A stretch of 64,000 bases of DNA from JAKRSE01 sp943369295 (GTDB taxonomy: Bacteria; Armatimonadota; Fimbriimonadia; Fimbriimonadales; Fimbriimonadaceae). The notes below the pieces were generated by a model. That model had not been told where the DNA came from and searched no databases. It saw only the letters and a list, made by a program, of their open reading frames with translations. Of this stretch, positions 57,187-64,000 are shown piece after piece. Positions within the stretch are counted from its first letter, which is position 1; each line of letters begins with the position of its first letter. The translations under genes and the position numbers were made by a program. Location of the stretch: contig CALRMU020000001.1 of assembly GCA_943369295.1 (NCBI GenBank), forward strand, positions 868,001 through 932,000, given 5' to 3'.

Positions 57187-57906
57187 ATGAGGGCGATACT
57201 TCCGGCAGCTGGGCTTGGCACTCGCATGAAGGAAGCCACGGGCGGGGGCTCCAAGGAGCTTCTGCCAGTCGGAGGTCAGCCGGTCATCGCTCTGGCTCTA
57301 TCAGAGGCAAAGGCTGCAGGAGCAGACGACATCTTCGTCATCAGCACAGAAGAAAAGCATGACCTCAACGACTACCTTTTGGGCCAAGGGGCGAAAGTTC
57401 TCATTCAAACCAGCCCGATCGGCCTCGGGCCCGCTGTCGCTCAGGCTCTGAACGATGAAGACTGCCTTGTGCTGCTTCCTGATTCCTTCTTCTTTCCTCA
57501 GTCGCCATCACCGCGCCTCTTGGCAGCCCTAAAGAGCAAAGCAGAACTGGCTATCGCTTTCAGAAATGTCTCCGACGACCTCGTCTCGCGGTACGGAATC
57601 GCTCAGATCGATGAAGAGGGAAGGCTGATCGGGCTTGTCGAAAAGCCGAAGCTGGAAAATGCTCCCAGCCGGTGGGCGGTGAATGGGCGCTACGCCTTTT
57701 CGGCAGAACTCTCGCTTTGGCTCAAAAACTGGATCACAGAACACGAACCCAAGCCGGGCGAACCAGAACTCCCCCTGACTCCGGCCATACAGGCGGCTCT
57801 CTTCGCTGGATTCACAGGCGAGGTTGTCAAGGTAAAAGAAGACGAAGTCCGGTTTGACTGCGGATCGCTTGAGGGGTACCGTCACGCTCAGGAAGTTTTT
57901 AGATGA
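57187..57906 (+). CDS. Sugar-phosphate nucleotidyltransferase
   Basis: A 239-residue nucleotidyltransferase. It has the N-terminal signature AILPAAGLGTRMKEATGGGS with KELLPVGGQPVIALAL, QTSPIGLGPAVAQAL (usual GLGHA), CLVLLPDSFFF (DD replaced by PD), and GIAQIDEEGRLIGLVEKPK. It probably makes NDP-sugar from NTP and a sugar-1-phosphate. It is shorter than GalU and RmlA. ATGA overlap with a GHMP kinase suggests the kinase supplies its sugar-1-phosphate. Confidence 0.85.
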   Translation: MRAILPAAGLGTRMKEATGGGSKELLPVGGQPVIALALSEAKAAGADDIFVISTEEKHDLNDYLLGQGAKVLIQTSPIGLGPAVAQALNDEDCLVLLPDSFFFPQSPSPRLLAALKSKAELAIAFRNVSDDLVSRYGIAQIDEEGRLIGLVEKPKLENAPSRWAVNGRYAFSAELSLWLKNWITEHEPKPGEPELPLTPAIQAALFAGFTGEVVKVKEDEVRFDCGSLEGYRHAQEVFR

Positions 57907-58835
57907 GGGTGATTCAGGCTTCGGCTCCAGCAAGATGCGGAATTCTCGGTAATCCGAGCGATATCTACGGCGGCTTCGTGCTGAGCTGCAGCGTTCCGGT
58001 GCGAGCCACCTGCCGCCTTACTCTGGGCGAAACTGGTCCCTTGCCGGAAGACACTCGCCTTCTTGATGCGGCTCTGGCCAGATTCCCTCTAGAGGGTGAT
58101 TGGAAGATCGAGTGGAGCACGGATATCCCTCGCTCAAGCGGACTCAGCGGCTCTACAGCCCTTCTCGCAGCCACTCTCGCCTGCATTCTTGTGGCAAGGG
58201 ACGAAATCTATCGGCTTGCCGACCCAGTCGCAATGGGCGAACTGGTGAGGGATGTTGAAAGGCATGAGGCGAACATCATGTGCGGCTATCAGGATGCTCA
58301 AATGATCGTCAATGGGGGTTTGCAGTGGATGTCCTTCGCTGGAAAGCATCCGGTAAATCCTGGCCCCCATCCCACACTCACAAGCTTAGATTCAGAACTG
58401 CCCTTCCTGCTCATCACTACGGGCGTCGAGAGACTGAGCGGGTCCGTTCACGGGCCCATGGCTCAACGCTGGATGGATGGCGACAGCGAAGTGGTGGAGG
58501 CGATGGAGACGATCACCGAAATGGGTCGGCAATCCAAAGACTGGATTTTGAACAGTGATTGGGACAGCCTAGCTGAGGCGATGAACGAGAATCACCGACT
58601 TGTTGCCAACCTAGGCGGAAGCGGAGAGCCGATCGATAAGCTGATTGGTCTGGCCAAAGAGCACGGAGCCCAGGCGGCTAAGCTCGCCGGAGCGGGACTA
58701 GGGGGAACAGTGATTGCCCTCACCCACCAGCCAGAAGAACTGGAGGCAAAGCTAAGGGGCGAAGGCTACACGCGGTTCCTTCGCCCTCAACTGACTCAGG
58801 GTTTGCGGCTGGATGACCTGACTTCGTCGATGTAA
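57903..58835 (+). CDS. GHMP-family sugar kinase (glucuronokinase-like)
   Basis: A 310-residue GHMP kinase. It has the N-terminal RVIQASAPARCGILGNPSDI, YGGFVLSCSV, the ATP-binding IPRSSGLSGSTALLAATLAC (usual PxxxGLGSSSA), a middle NIMCGYQDAQ that binds substrate, and AAKLAGAGLGGTVIAL (motif 3). The PARCGILGNPSD opening resembles plant glucuronokinases, which make glucuronic acid-1-phosphate, but other sugars (fucose, galactose, arabinose) are possible. Paired with the nucleotidyltransferase at 57187. Its 3' end overlaps the convergent Gfo/Idh gene by 40 bp. Confidence 0.85.
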   Translation: MRVIQASAPARCGILGNPSDIYGGFVLSCSVPVRATCRLTLGETGPLPEDTRLLDAALARFPLEGDWKIEWSTDIPRSSGLSGSTALLAATLACILVARDEIYRLADPVAMGELVRDVERHEANIMCGYQDAQMIVNGGLQWMSFAGKHPVNPGPHPTLTSLDSELPFLLITTGVERLSGSVHGPMAQRWMDGDSEVVEAMETITEMGRQSKDWILNSDWDSLAEAMNENHRLVANLGGSGEPIDKLIGLAKEHGAQAAKLAGAGLGGTVIALTHQPEELEAKLRGEGYTRFLRPQLTQGLRLDDLTSSM

Positions 58836-59899
58836 ACCCTGCGACCACCGAGCTTCGCGCTCTTGTAAATCGCCAGGATGACGGCGAGGGGCTCAAGGGC
58901 ATCGCGGCCGGTCATGAAGGGCTGCTTTCCGGCCAAGACGGCCCGAGTGTAGTCTTCAATCTGAAGCCTGTGCTGCTCGCCCCAAATGGCGGTGGGGTCG
59001 CTGCTTCCGCCAGCCTTTTCTTCGCTCTTGTCGTGGACATGGACCGAAGGGGTGGGCTGTTTTTTGACTCCCTTGCCGTAGGGGGAATCATCCAGAGGGG
59101 CCTTGGGGTCCACTTCCCAGAACTTGATTCGGTCTCCTTCGATCAAGACAGAGCCGTACTCGCCATGAACTTCCAAACTCTCGCCCCAGCCGGGATAGCA
59201 GCTGGTCGAACCTCGAATAGTGCCGATTGCGCCATTTTTGTAGGTCACCAGTGCTCCGGCGATGTCTTCCACTTCGATGTTGTGGGTGGCGGTTCTGATC
59301 TGAGCCTGAACTGATTCAACGCCTCCCATCACCCACTGAACCATATCGACATAGTGAACTCCCTGATTCATCAGGCAGCCGCCACCGTCCAGCTTCCAGG
59401 TGCCGCGCCAATCGCCAGAATCGTAGTAAGCCTGGGTTCGATACCACTTAATCGTGGCGTCTCCGATGATCAGTCTGCCCAGCCCGCCGCCCAAAGCAGC
59501 TTCGCGAAGCTTCTGAATGTCATCGGCAAACCTGTGCTGACTGACACAGCCAAGGGTGACCCCTGCCGCCTCGCAGGCTTCAATCAGGCTGACGGCGGCC
59601 TTGTAGGTAATGTCAATCGGCTTCTCGCTAAGGACGTGCTTGCCTGCCGCTGCAGCCTTTTTGCCAATCGACGCATGGAGTCCGCTGGGGACAGCCAGGG
59701 TGACGGCATCGACCTGCTTGAAAAGGTCGTTCAGGCTGGTAGCTCGCTTGACATCAAGCTTCTTCGAAGCCTCCTTGCCCTTTTCTGGAACGATATCGTA
59801 AATGGCAGTCAGTTCTGCCTCAGCGACCCCTCGGATGGCGTCGGCGTGGGTCGGCAGAATAGCACCGCACCCAATGATTCCGAATTTCAGCTTGCTCAT
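58796..59899 (-). CDS. Gfo/Idh/MocA-type oxidoreductase
   Basis: A 367-residue cytosolic NAD(P)-dependent oxidoreductase. It has FGIIGCGAILPTHADAI (glycine-rich loop), AELTAIYDIVPEKG, VDAVTLAVPSGLHASIGKKA, the EKP motif HVLSEKPIDI, SQHRF and CLMNQGVHYVDMVQWVMG, the usual active-site helix. Overlaps the upstream sugar isomerase by 4 bp, with which it likely forms a pair that oxidises and isomerises a sugar or inositol. Confidence 0.9.
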   Translation of the reverse strand: MSKLKFGIIGCGAILPTHADAIRGVAEAELTAIYDIVPEKGKEASKKLDVKRATSLNDLFKQVDAVTLAVPSGLHASIGKKAAAAGKHVLSEKPIDITYKAAVSLIEACEAAGVTLGCVSQHRFADDIQKLREAALGGGLGRLIIGDATIKWYRTQAYYDSGDWRGTWKLDGGGCLMNQGVHYVDMVQWVMGGVESVQAQIRTATHNIEVEDIAGALVTYKNGAIGTIRGSTSCYPGWGESLEVHGEYGSVLIEGDRIKFWEVDPKAPLDDSPYGKGVKKQPTPSVHVHDKSEEKAGGSSDPTAIWGEQHRLQIEDYTRAVLAGKQPFMTGRDALEPLAVILAIYKSAKLGGRRVYIDEVRSSSRKP

Positions 59900-60747
59900 G
59901 ATGTGGACTCTTGATCGAGAAGTGTTTTAAGGGCATCGACTGCCTGGCCAAAAAGTTCTGCGCCAGAAAAACCTCCTTGGCCCCCGGCGTAGGCGAGGTG
60001 AGGTTCTAGGGCGATGACTCCCGACCAGTTGTGTTTTGCCAGGACTCTAAAGGCTTCCAGCATGCGGGCGTCGCCTTGTCCGGCTGGGACGATTTTCTGG
60101 TCAGCTTTACTAAAGTCTTTAATGTGGACCGATTCCAAATGAGGAATCAGCCATCCAAACCAGTCATCAATCGGGTCGAGACCGATCATGACCGAATTGG
60201 AAAAGTCGAATACGTGCTTGAACTGGGGGCCGCCGAACTCTTGATGGATCAGCTTTGCAGCTTCGGGAAAGGCCCCGTAGAAGCGCGAATCGTTCTCGTG
60301 GAGAAGAACAATCCCTTCCTTCCTGCCCAGTTCGACCATGGGTGCCAGCCAGTCACGAACAATGGGGAAGTCTTCTGGACGGCCCTCGTTATTGACAACA
60401 GGGCTGAAGATTCTGATGCGATTGGTGCCAAGGTGGTGGGCGGCTTCGATGGCTCGAGCGAGCTTGTCCATTTCGCCCGCGAAGTTTTCGGGCTTGGCAT
60501 CGACTTTGTTGACTGGTGAGCCGACACCGGCCACGGAAATGCCAGCATCTTCAGCTTGGGTCTTAACCTGCTTCAGTTCATCTGGGGTCAGGGTAGTGAC
60601 GTTCTTGTCCCAAACGCTGCGAACTTCGATGCCGTTGAGCCCCTGAGCCTTGGCGGCAGAGACCTGCTCCTCAAGGTTGGGGCTGACTTCATCGATGAAG
60701 CCGGTGAGGCTGGTACAGAGGCTCCATAGACTCATAAGCTCAAGCAT
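59896..60747 (-). CDS. Sugar phosphate isomerase/epimerase family protein (xylose-isomerase-like barrel)
   Basis: A 283-residue AP-endonuclease-2-type TIM barrel. It has GLNGIEVRSVWDKN, ISVAGVGSPVNKV, LGTNRIRIFSPVVNNEGRPE, IVLLHENDSRFYGAF (metal Glu), HVFDFSNSVMIGLD (Asp), HLESVHIKDFSKADQK, GQGDARMLEAFRVL and GVIALEPHLAY. Starts at 60747; an ATG at 60735 is also possible. Co-transcribed with the Gfo/Idh gene. Substrate unknown. Confidence 0.85.
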   Translation of the reverse strand: MLELMSLWSLCTSLTGFIDEVSPNLEEQVSAAKAQGLNGIEVRSVWDKNVTTLTPDELKQVKTQAEDAGISVAGVGSPVNKVDAKPENFAGEMDKLARAIEAAHHLGTNRIRIFSPVVNNEGRPEDFPIVRDWLAPMVELGRKEGIVLLHENDSRFYGAFPEAAKLIHQEFGGPQFKHVFDFSNSVMIGLDPIDDWFGWLIPHLESVHIKDFSKADQKIVPAGQGDARMLEAFRVLAKHNWSGVIALEPHLAYAGGQGGFSGAELFGQAVDALKTLLDQESTS

Positions 60748-60869
60748 CCCCTATCTGGCCACTCAAGTCAACCTGCAGCCCTTATGGTTTGGCACTTTTC
60801 TGACACAACACTATCGATTCAGTTCATTGAAGGATAGTTTTAGGCCATTTATGAGTATCCTCACCTGTC

Positions 60870-61889
60870 ATGTTTAGGGCCCTTCGTCCATTTCTGCTTT
60901 TGACTGCAGCTGCTTTGGCAGCCGGTTCCATGGCTCAAAGCAAGTTTGGAGCAGTTGATTCGATTAAACAGGATGACCTGAAAGCCCATCTCGAGTTCAT
61001 CTCTCACGATCTGCTGGAGGGCCGAAACACTCCAAGCAAGGGTCTTGAAATTGCCGCTCATTACATTCAGGCCAATCTGAAGCTGTGGGGCGTAAAGCCA
61101 GGCGGCACCAAAGGCTATTTTCAGCACTTTAATGTTCGCACCCGCGAAGGCCAGGCAGAAACCTACAATGTCATCGGCATTGTCGAAGGCACCGATCCGG
61201 TCCTGAAGAACGAGTACGTTCTGGTTGGCGCTCACTACGACCACATTGGTGTGAGGGCCAACGGAGAAGACAAAATCTTCAACGGAGCTGACGACAATGG
61301 CTCTGGAACTGTTGCTCTGCTTGAGATGGCCCAGGCTCTAGCTCAGGGCCCTAAGCCAAAGAGATCAGTCATGTTCGCCTGGTTTTCTGGCGAAGAACGA
61401 GGGCTGCTGGGGTCAGAGTTCCATGCTGCCAACCCGACGGTGCCGCTCGACAAGATTGTCACTGTGCTTAACCTAGATATGATCGGCCGAAGCTGGACGC
61501 CAGATATGGGCGAGGCTCTTAAAAGCCAGGTCTCTGCTGCCGACGGGATCTTCGTCATTGGTTCAAAGCTGATGAGCACCAGACTGGGGCAGATCAGCGA
61601 AGATGTGAACAAGAACTTTCTGAAGCTTAAGTTCGACTACAAATACGACGATCCTTCAGACACTCAGAGGCTTTTCTACCGCAGCGACCACTACTCTTAC
61701 GCTAAGCGGGGGATTCCGGCGATTTTCTATTTCGACGGGCTCCACCCTGACTATCATCAGGTGACTGACGAAGTCGCAAAGATGGACTTCCCTAAGTTGG
61801 AGATGGTAACGCGCACCATCTTCGCTACTGCTTGGACTGTGGCGATGGAGAAAGAGCGGCCCAAGGTTGACAAGGTTCTGGATCGCTGA
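60870..61889 (+). CDS. Secreted M28-family zinc aminopeptidase
   Basis: A 339-residue peptidase with a signal peptide (FLLLTAAALAAGSMAQS). Metal ligands are visible in the M28 order: His in VGAHYDHIG, bridging Asp in FNGADDNGSGT, catalytic and metal Glu in FSGEERGLLGS, Asp in LNLDMIGRS, and the C-terminal His in PDYHQVTDEV. It should trim N-terminal residues of peptides outside the cytoplasm. Confidence 0.92.
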   Translation: MFRALRPFLLLTAAALAAGSMAQSKFGAVDSIKQDDLKAHLEFISHDLLEGRNTPSKGLEIAAHYIQANLKLWGVKPGGTKGYFQHFNVRTREGQAETYNVIGIVEGTDPVLKNEYVLVGAHYDHIGVRANGEDKIFNGADDNGSGTVALLEMAQALAQGPKPKRSVMFAWFSGEERGLLGSEFHAANPTVPLDKIVTVLNLDMIGRSWTPDMGEALKSQVSAADGIFVIGSKLMSTRLGQISEDVNKNFLKLKFDYKYDDPSDTQRLFYRSDHYSYAKRGIPAIFYFDGLHPDYHQVTDEVAKMDFPKLEMVTRTIFATAWTVAMEKERPKVDKVLDR

Positions 61890-61900
61890 GTCGAGAGCGC

Positions 61901-61937
61901 AAAAAAGAGCGGACTCGTAAGAGTCCGCTCTTTTTTT
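61901..61937. terminator. Bidirectional intrinsic terminator
   Basis: AAAAAA GAGCGGACTC, loop GTAA, GAGTCCGCTC TTTTTTT: a perfect 10-bp stem with A-run and T-run. It lies 12 bp after the M28 stop and 16 bp before the end of the convergent gene at 61954, serving both. Confidence 0.93.
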
Positions 61938-61953
61938 GTACCAAACCAGGCTC

Positions 61954-62658
61954 TTAAGGAATCAGTTCGCTCTTCAGCTTTCCGTTCACAGGCTCAGGAG
62001 CGCCAGGAATGGGAGCGTTCTTCACATCGGCTTCTGACTTAACGGTCAGGCCGTTGGTGGTGTCCAGCCAGACTGTTCCCTTGGCGCTGGCAGGAAGGTC
62101 GCCTTCGGTTTCCTTCACTTCCATGGTGATCTTAATAGTCTTCTTGCCAGCCACATCTTCAAGAGCTTCGGCCTTGTACTTGCCGCTCATGGCTCTGGTG
62201 CCCTTTTCGCCATTGGCGGGTGCGGTCCAAGTCCACTCATCGCCCACCTTGATGGGGGCTTCTGGGCGGAAGATGGTCAGAAGGCTGGCGTTTCGGTAGG
62301 TGTCGGGGCCGGCCGCTTCGCCAAGAATTTCCTTGATCGTTCCGTCGAGGTTGGTTTTGGTCTTGGTGGCGCCCATGTCAGGCATTTCCATTTCCTGGCC
62401 TCCAACGTCCAACGATCCCTTGGTTTCGCCGCTCTCAGTGACGATCACGCCTTCAGCGACATCAAGCACCGTGGTGGTCTGGGTGTAGGTTGCCTTAACA
62501 TCCATGCCCATCAGACTCAGGGTTCCTGTAAATTTGTACTTAAGGACCGTGTCCTTTTTGGGCGCGACACGAAGGCTCAGCGTATCCTGGGCAGCGATAG
62601 CGAAGGCTGCCGAGGCCATCAAAAGCCCGGCGAAAAGAATCTGGCGAGTGCGAATCAT
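61954..62658 (-). CDS. Secreted hypothetical protein (DUF6263-like)
   Basis: A 234-residue exported protein (leader ILFAGLLMASAAFAIAAQ). The mature part is beta-rich: LKYKFTGTLSLMGMDVKATY, VIVTESGETKGSLDV, RPEAPIKVGDEWTWTAPANG, ITMEVKETEGDLPASAKGTV and WLDTTNGLTVKSEADV. The pattern is shared by a group of secreted proteins including DUF6263, with no established function. Ends at the bidirectional terminator. Confidence 0.65.
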   Translation of the reverse strand: MIRTRQILFAGLLMASAAFAIAAQDTLSLRVAPKKDTVLKYKFTGTLSLMGMDVKATYTQTTTVLDVAEGVIVTESGETKGSLDVGGQEMEMPDMGATKTKTNLDGTIKEILGEAAGPDTYRNASLLTIFRPEAPIKVGDEWTWTAPANGEKGTRAMSGKYKAEALEDVAGKKTIKITMEVKETEGDLPASAKGTVWLDTTNGLTVKSEADVKNAPIPGAPEPVNGKLKSELIP

Positions 62659-62780
62659 TGTGGTTCTCTCGAAAAAGTTGTGCGCCGGGCGTTTCCGTGC
62701 GCTCTCCTGTTCTACCAGTCTTCAAGACGCTTTGGTTTCGGTATGGGTTCACATTTGGGACCCGGGGGTAGCATTCATAA

Positions 62781-64000
62781 ATGCCATCGATGCCGTCGTT
62801 CGTGCCTCAGCCGGTCAAAGCCGAACTTCTGCCCAGCAGCTTTCGCCTGACATCTAAAACCGCCATCAGTTTTTCACCTGATGATAAGGGCCTGGCCAAC
62901 TTGATTCAGAGAGAAATCGCCTCTTTTTCAGGCTGGAATCTGCCGCTTAAGTCAGGCGGATCGGATGGAATTGTTCTCAAAAGGGTCAAGGATCTCACTC
63001 TTTTGGGTTCTTATCGTCTGAGGATCGACCCTAAGACCGTCACGATTGAAGCGGCATCCGGCGAGGGCCTTCTCAACGGATTTCAGACCTTCCGGCAGGC
63101 CCTTCCGGCTGAAGCAACTGCCACACGACCAGTCAAGGGTGTTGTCTGGGAAGCGCCCTGCCTGATCGTCGAGGATTCTCCTCGGTTCCCCTGGCGCGGA
63201 GCGATGCTGGATGTTGGCAGACACTTTATGCCTGTCACCTTTATCAAGCGCTTCATCGATCTTCTGGCGATCCACAAGCTCAACGTCTTCCACTGGCATC
63301 TTACGGAAGACCAAGGCTGGCGCATTGAGATTAAAAAGTGGCCCAAACTCACCGAAGTTGGAGCCTGGCGAAAGGAGACCATCATTGGGCGCCCCCGGGA
63401 CAATGCTGTCTTTGATGGCATTCCTCACGGCGGCTTCTACACCCAAGAAGAGATCAAGGAAGTCGTCGCCTACGCTGCCGAAAGGCACATCACTGTCGTG
63501 CCAGAAATCGAAATGCCTGGCCACGCTCAGGCAGCGATCGCGGCCTATCCCCAGTTTGGCTGTTCGCCTGTTCCTCTCGAAGTCATGACCACCTGGGGCG
63601 TCAGCGACAACGTCTACAACGTTAAAGAAGAAACCTTCGCCTTCCTTTTCGAGGTGCTCGAAGAAGTGCTGCAGCTCTTCCCCTCAAAGTTCATCCACAT
63701 TGGCGGAGACGAGTGCCCCAAAACCCAGTGGAAAGCTGACGCTCACGCGCAGGAAACCATGAAGAAGAATGGGCTGAAGAACGAAGAAGAGCTTCAGTCT
63801 TGGTTCATTCGAAGAATCGACAAGTTTCTGGACGAAAGGGGCCGCAGGCTGGTCGGCTGGGATGAAATTCTCGAAGGCGGCTTGGCCGAAGGGGCCACTG
63901 TCATGGCTTGGCGGTCAATGAACTACGGCGTTGAAGCGGCCGAGCATGGCAGCGATGTTGTCATGTCGCCCACCTCTCACTGCTACTTTGACTACTACCA
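62781..64000 (+). CDS. Glycoside hydrolase family 20 beta-N-acetylhexosaminidase, 3' end beyond window
   Basis: The first ~406 residues of a GH20 enzyme, running off the right edge. An N-terminal GH20b-type domain (LLPSSFRLTSKTAISFSPDD, GLLNGFQTFRQAL) is followed by the barrel: PRFPWRGAMLDVGRHFMPVT, LNVFHWHLTEDQGWRIEIK, VPEIEMPGHAQAAIAAYP and the catalytic Asp-Glu pair in HIGGDECPKTQW, then RLVGWDEILEGGLAEGATV. It cleaves terminal GlcNAc or GalNAc by substrate-assisted catalysis. No clear signal peptide at the ATG 62781 (or 62790). Confidence 0.93.
   Translation, partial: MPSMPSFVPQPVKAELLPSSFRLTSKTAISFSPDDKGLANLIQREIASFSGWNLPLKSGGSDGIVLKRVKDLTLLGSYRLRIDPKTVTIEAASGEGLLNGFQTFRQALPAEATATRPVKGVVWEAPCLIVEDSPRFPWRGAMLDVGRHFMPVTFIKRFIDLLAIHKLNVFHWHLTEDQGWRIEIKKWPKLTEVGAWRKETIIGRPRDNAVFDGIPHGGFYTQEEIKEVVAYAAERHITVVPEIEMPGHAQAAIAAYPQFGCSPVPLEVMTTWGVSDNVYNVKEETFAFLFEVLEEVLQLFPSKFIHIGGDECPKTQWKADAHAQETMKKNGLKNEEELQSWFIRRIDKFLDERGRRLVGWDEILEGGLAEGATVMAWRSMNYGVEAAEHGSDVVMSPTSHCYFDYY

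Overview
The window looks like a chromosomal segment of a mesophilic Armatimonadota bacterium, probably close to Fimbriimonadia. This is inference from gene style: a prepilin-type protein with the FTLIELLVVIAIIAILAAI leader followed by LFPVFAQAK, a LacI regulator beside a prepilin and a tiny lipoprotein, many secreted glycoside hydrolases, Tat-exported Gfo/Idh-type oxidoreductases, and GC that looks to be in the mid-50s. No 16S gene is present, so the assignment is not proven.

Layout. 1-5.3 kb: a partial secreted subtilase, the RNase P RNA gene, then a tight minus-strand operon pxpB-pxpA-pxpC-thuA-lipoprotein (5-oxoprolinase). 5.3-8.9 kb: dut, a zinc-ribbon/TPR membrane protein, an SDR oxidoreductase, a cluster of CACTGGC/GCCAGTG hairpin repeats and a Tat metallophosphatase. 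9-14.2 kb: tRNA-Ala(GGC) followed by a 112-bp tandem duplication of its 3' end, then small hypotheticals, an AraC regulator, a gene remnant, an AAC(3)-like protein, a SUKH-like protein and an enolase-superfamily enzyme. 14.2-24.4 kb: a GH95 enzyme, then a MarR-controlled efflux cassette (periplasmic protein, HlyD adaptor, FtsX-type permease, ATPase). The cassette lies between a decayed 5' fragment and the complete copy of the same secreted clan-CD-like protein gene. 24.5-36.6 kb: two unusual AT-richer genes, an LLM oxidoreductase, a glycosidase-like lipoprotein, Fpg/Nei, glycine C-acetyltransferase, a DUF559 nuclease, a Tat Gfo/Idh protein, DUF423, a DUF4380-like protein and a GH141-like beta-helix protein.

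36.6-44.2 kb: a hairpin-rich intergenic stretch, an orphan C-terminal half of UvrA, a P1B-4 metal ATPase, tRNA-Ser(CGA), an unknown gene, uvrB and a possible GNAT protein. 44.2-64 kb: an AGE-family epimerase divergent from a LacI regulator, the prepilin/lipoprotein pair, a GH74-like propeller, a methyltransferase, a GH78 rhamnosidase, a galT-rhaB-rhaI operon, a nucleotidyltransferase/GHMP-kinase pair, Gfo/Idh plus sugar isomerase, an M28 peptidase, a secreted hypothetical and a partial GH20 hexosaminidase.

Taken together, the window supports a saprophytic, polysaccharide-scavenging life style (fucose, rhamnose, galactose/uronate, hexosamine). The items most worth following are the orphan UvrA half, the duplication-flanked efflux cassette, the covarying hairpin families, and the tandem tRNA-tail duplication with rebuilt terminators.
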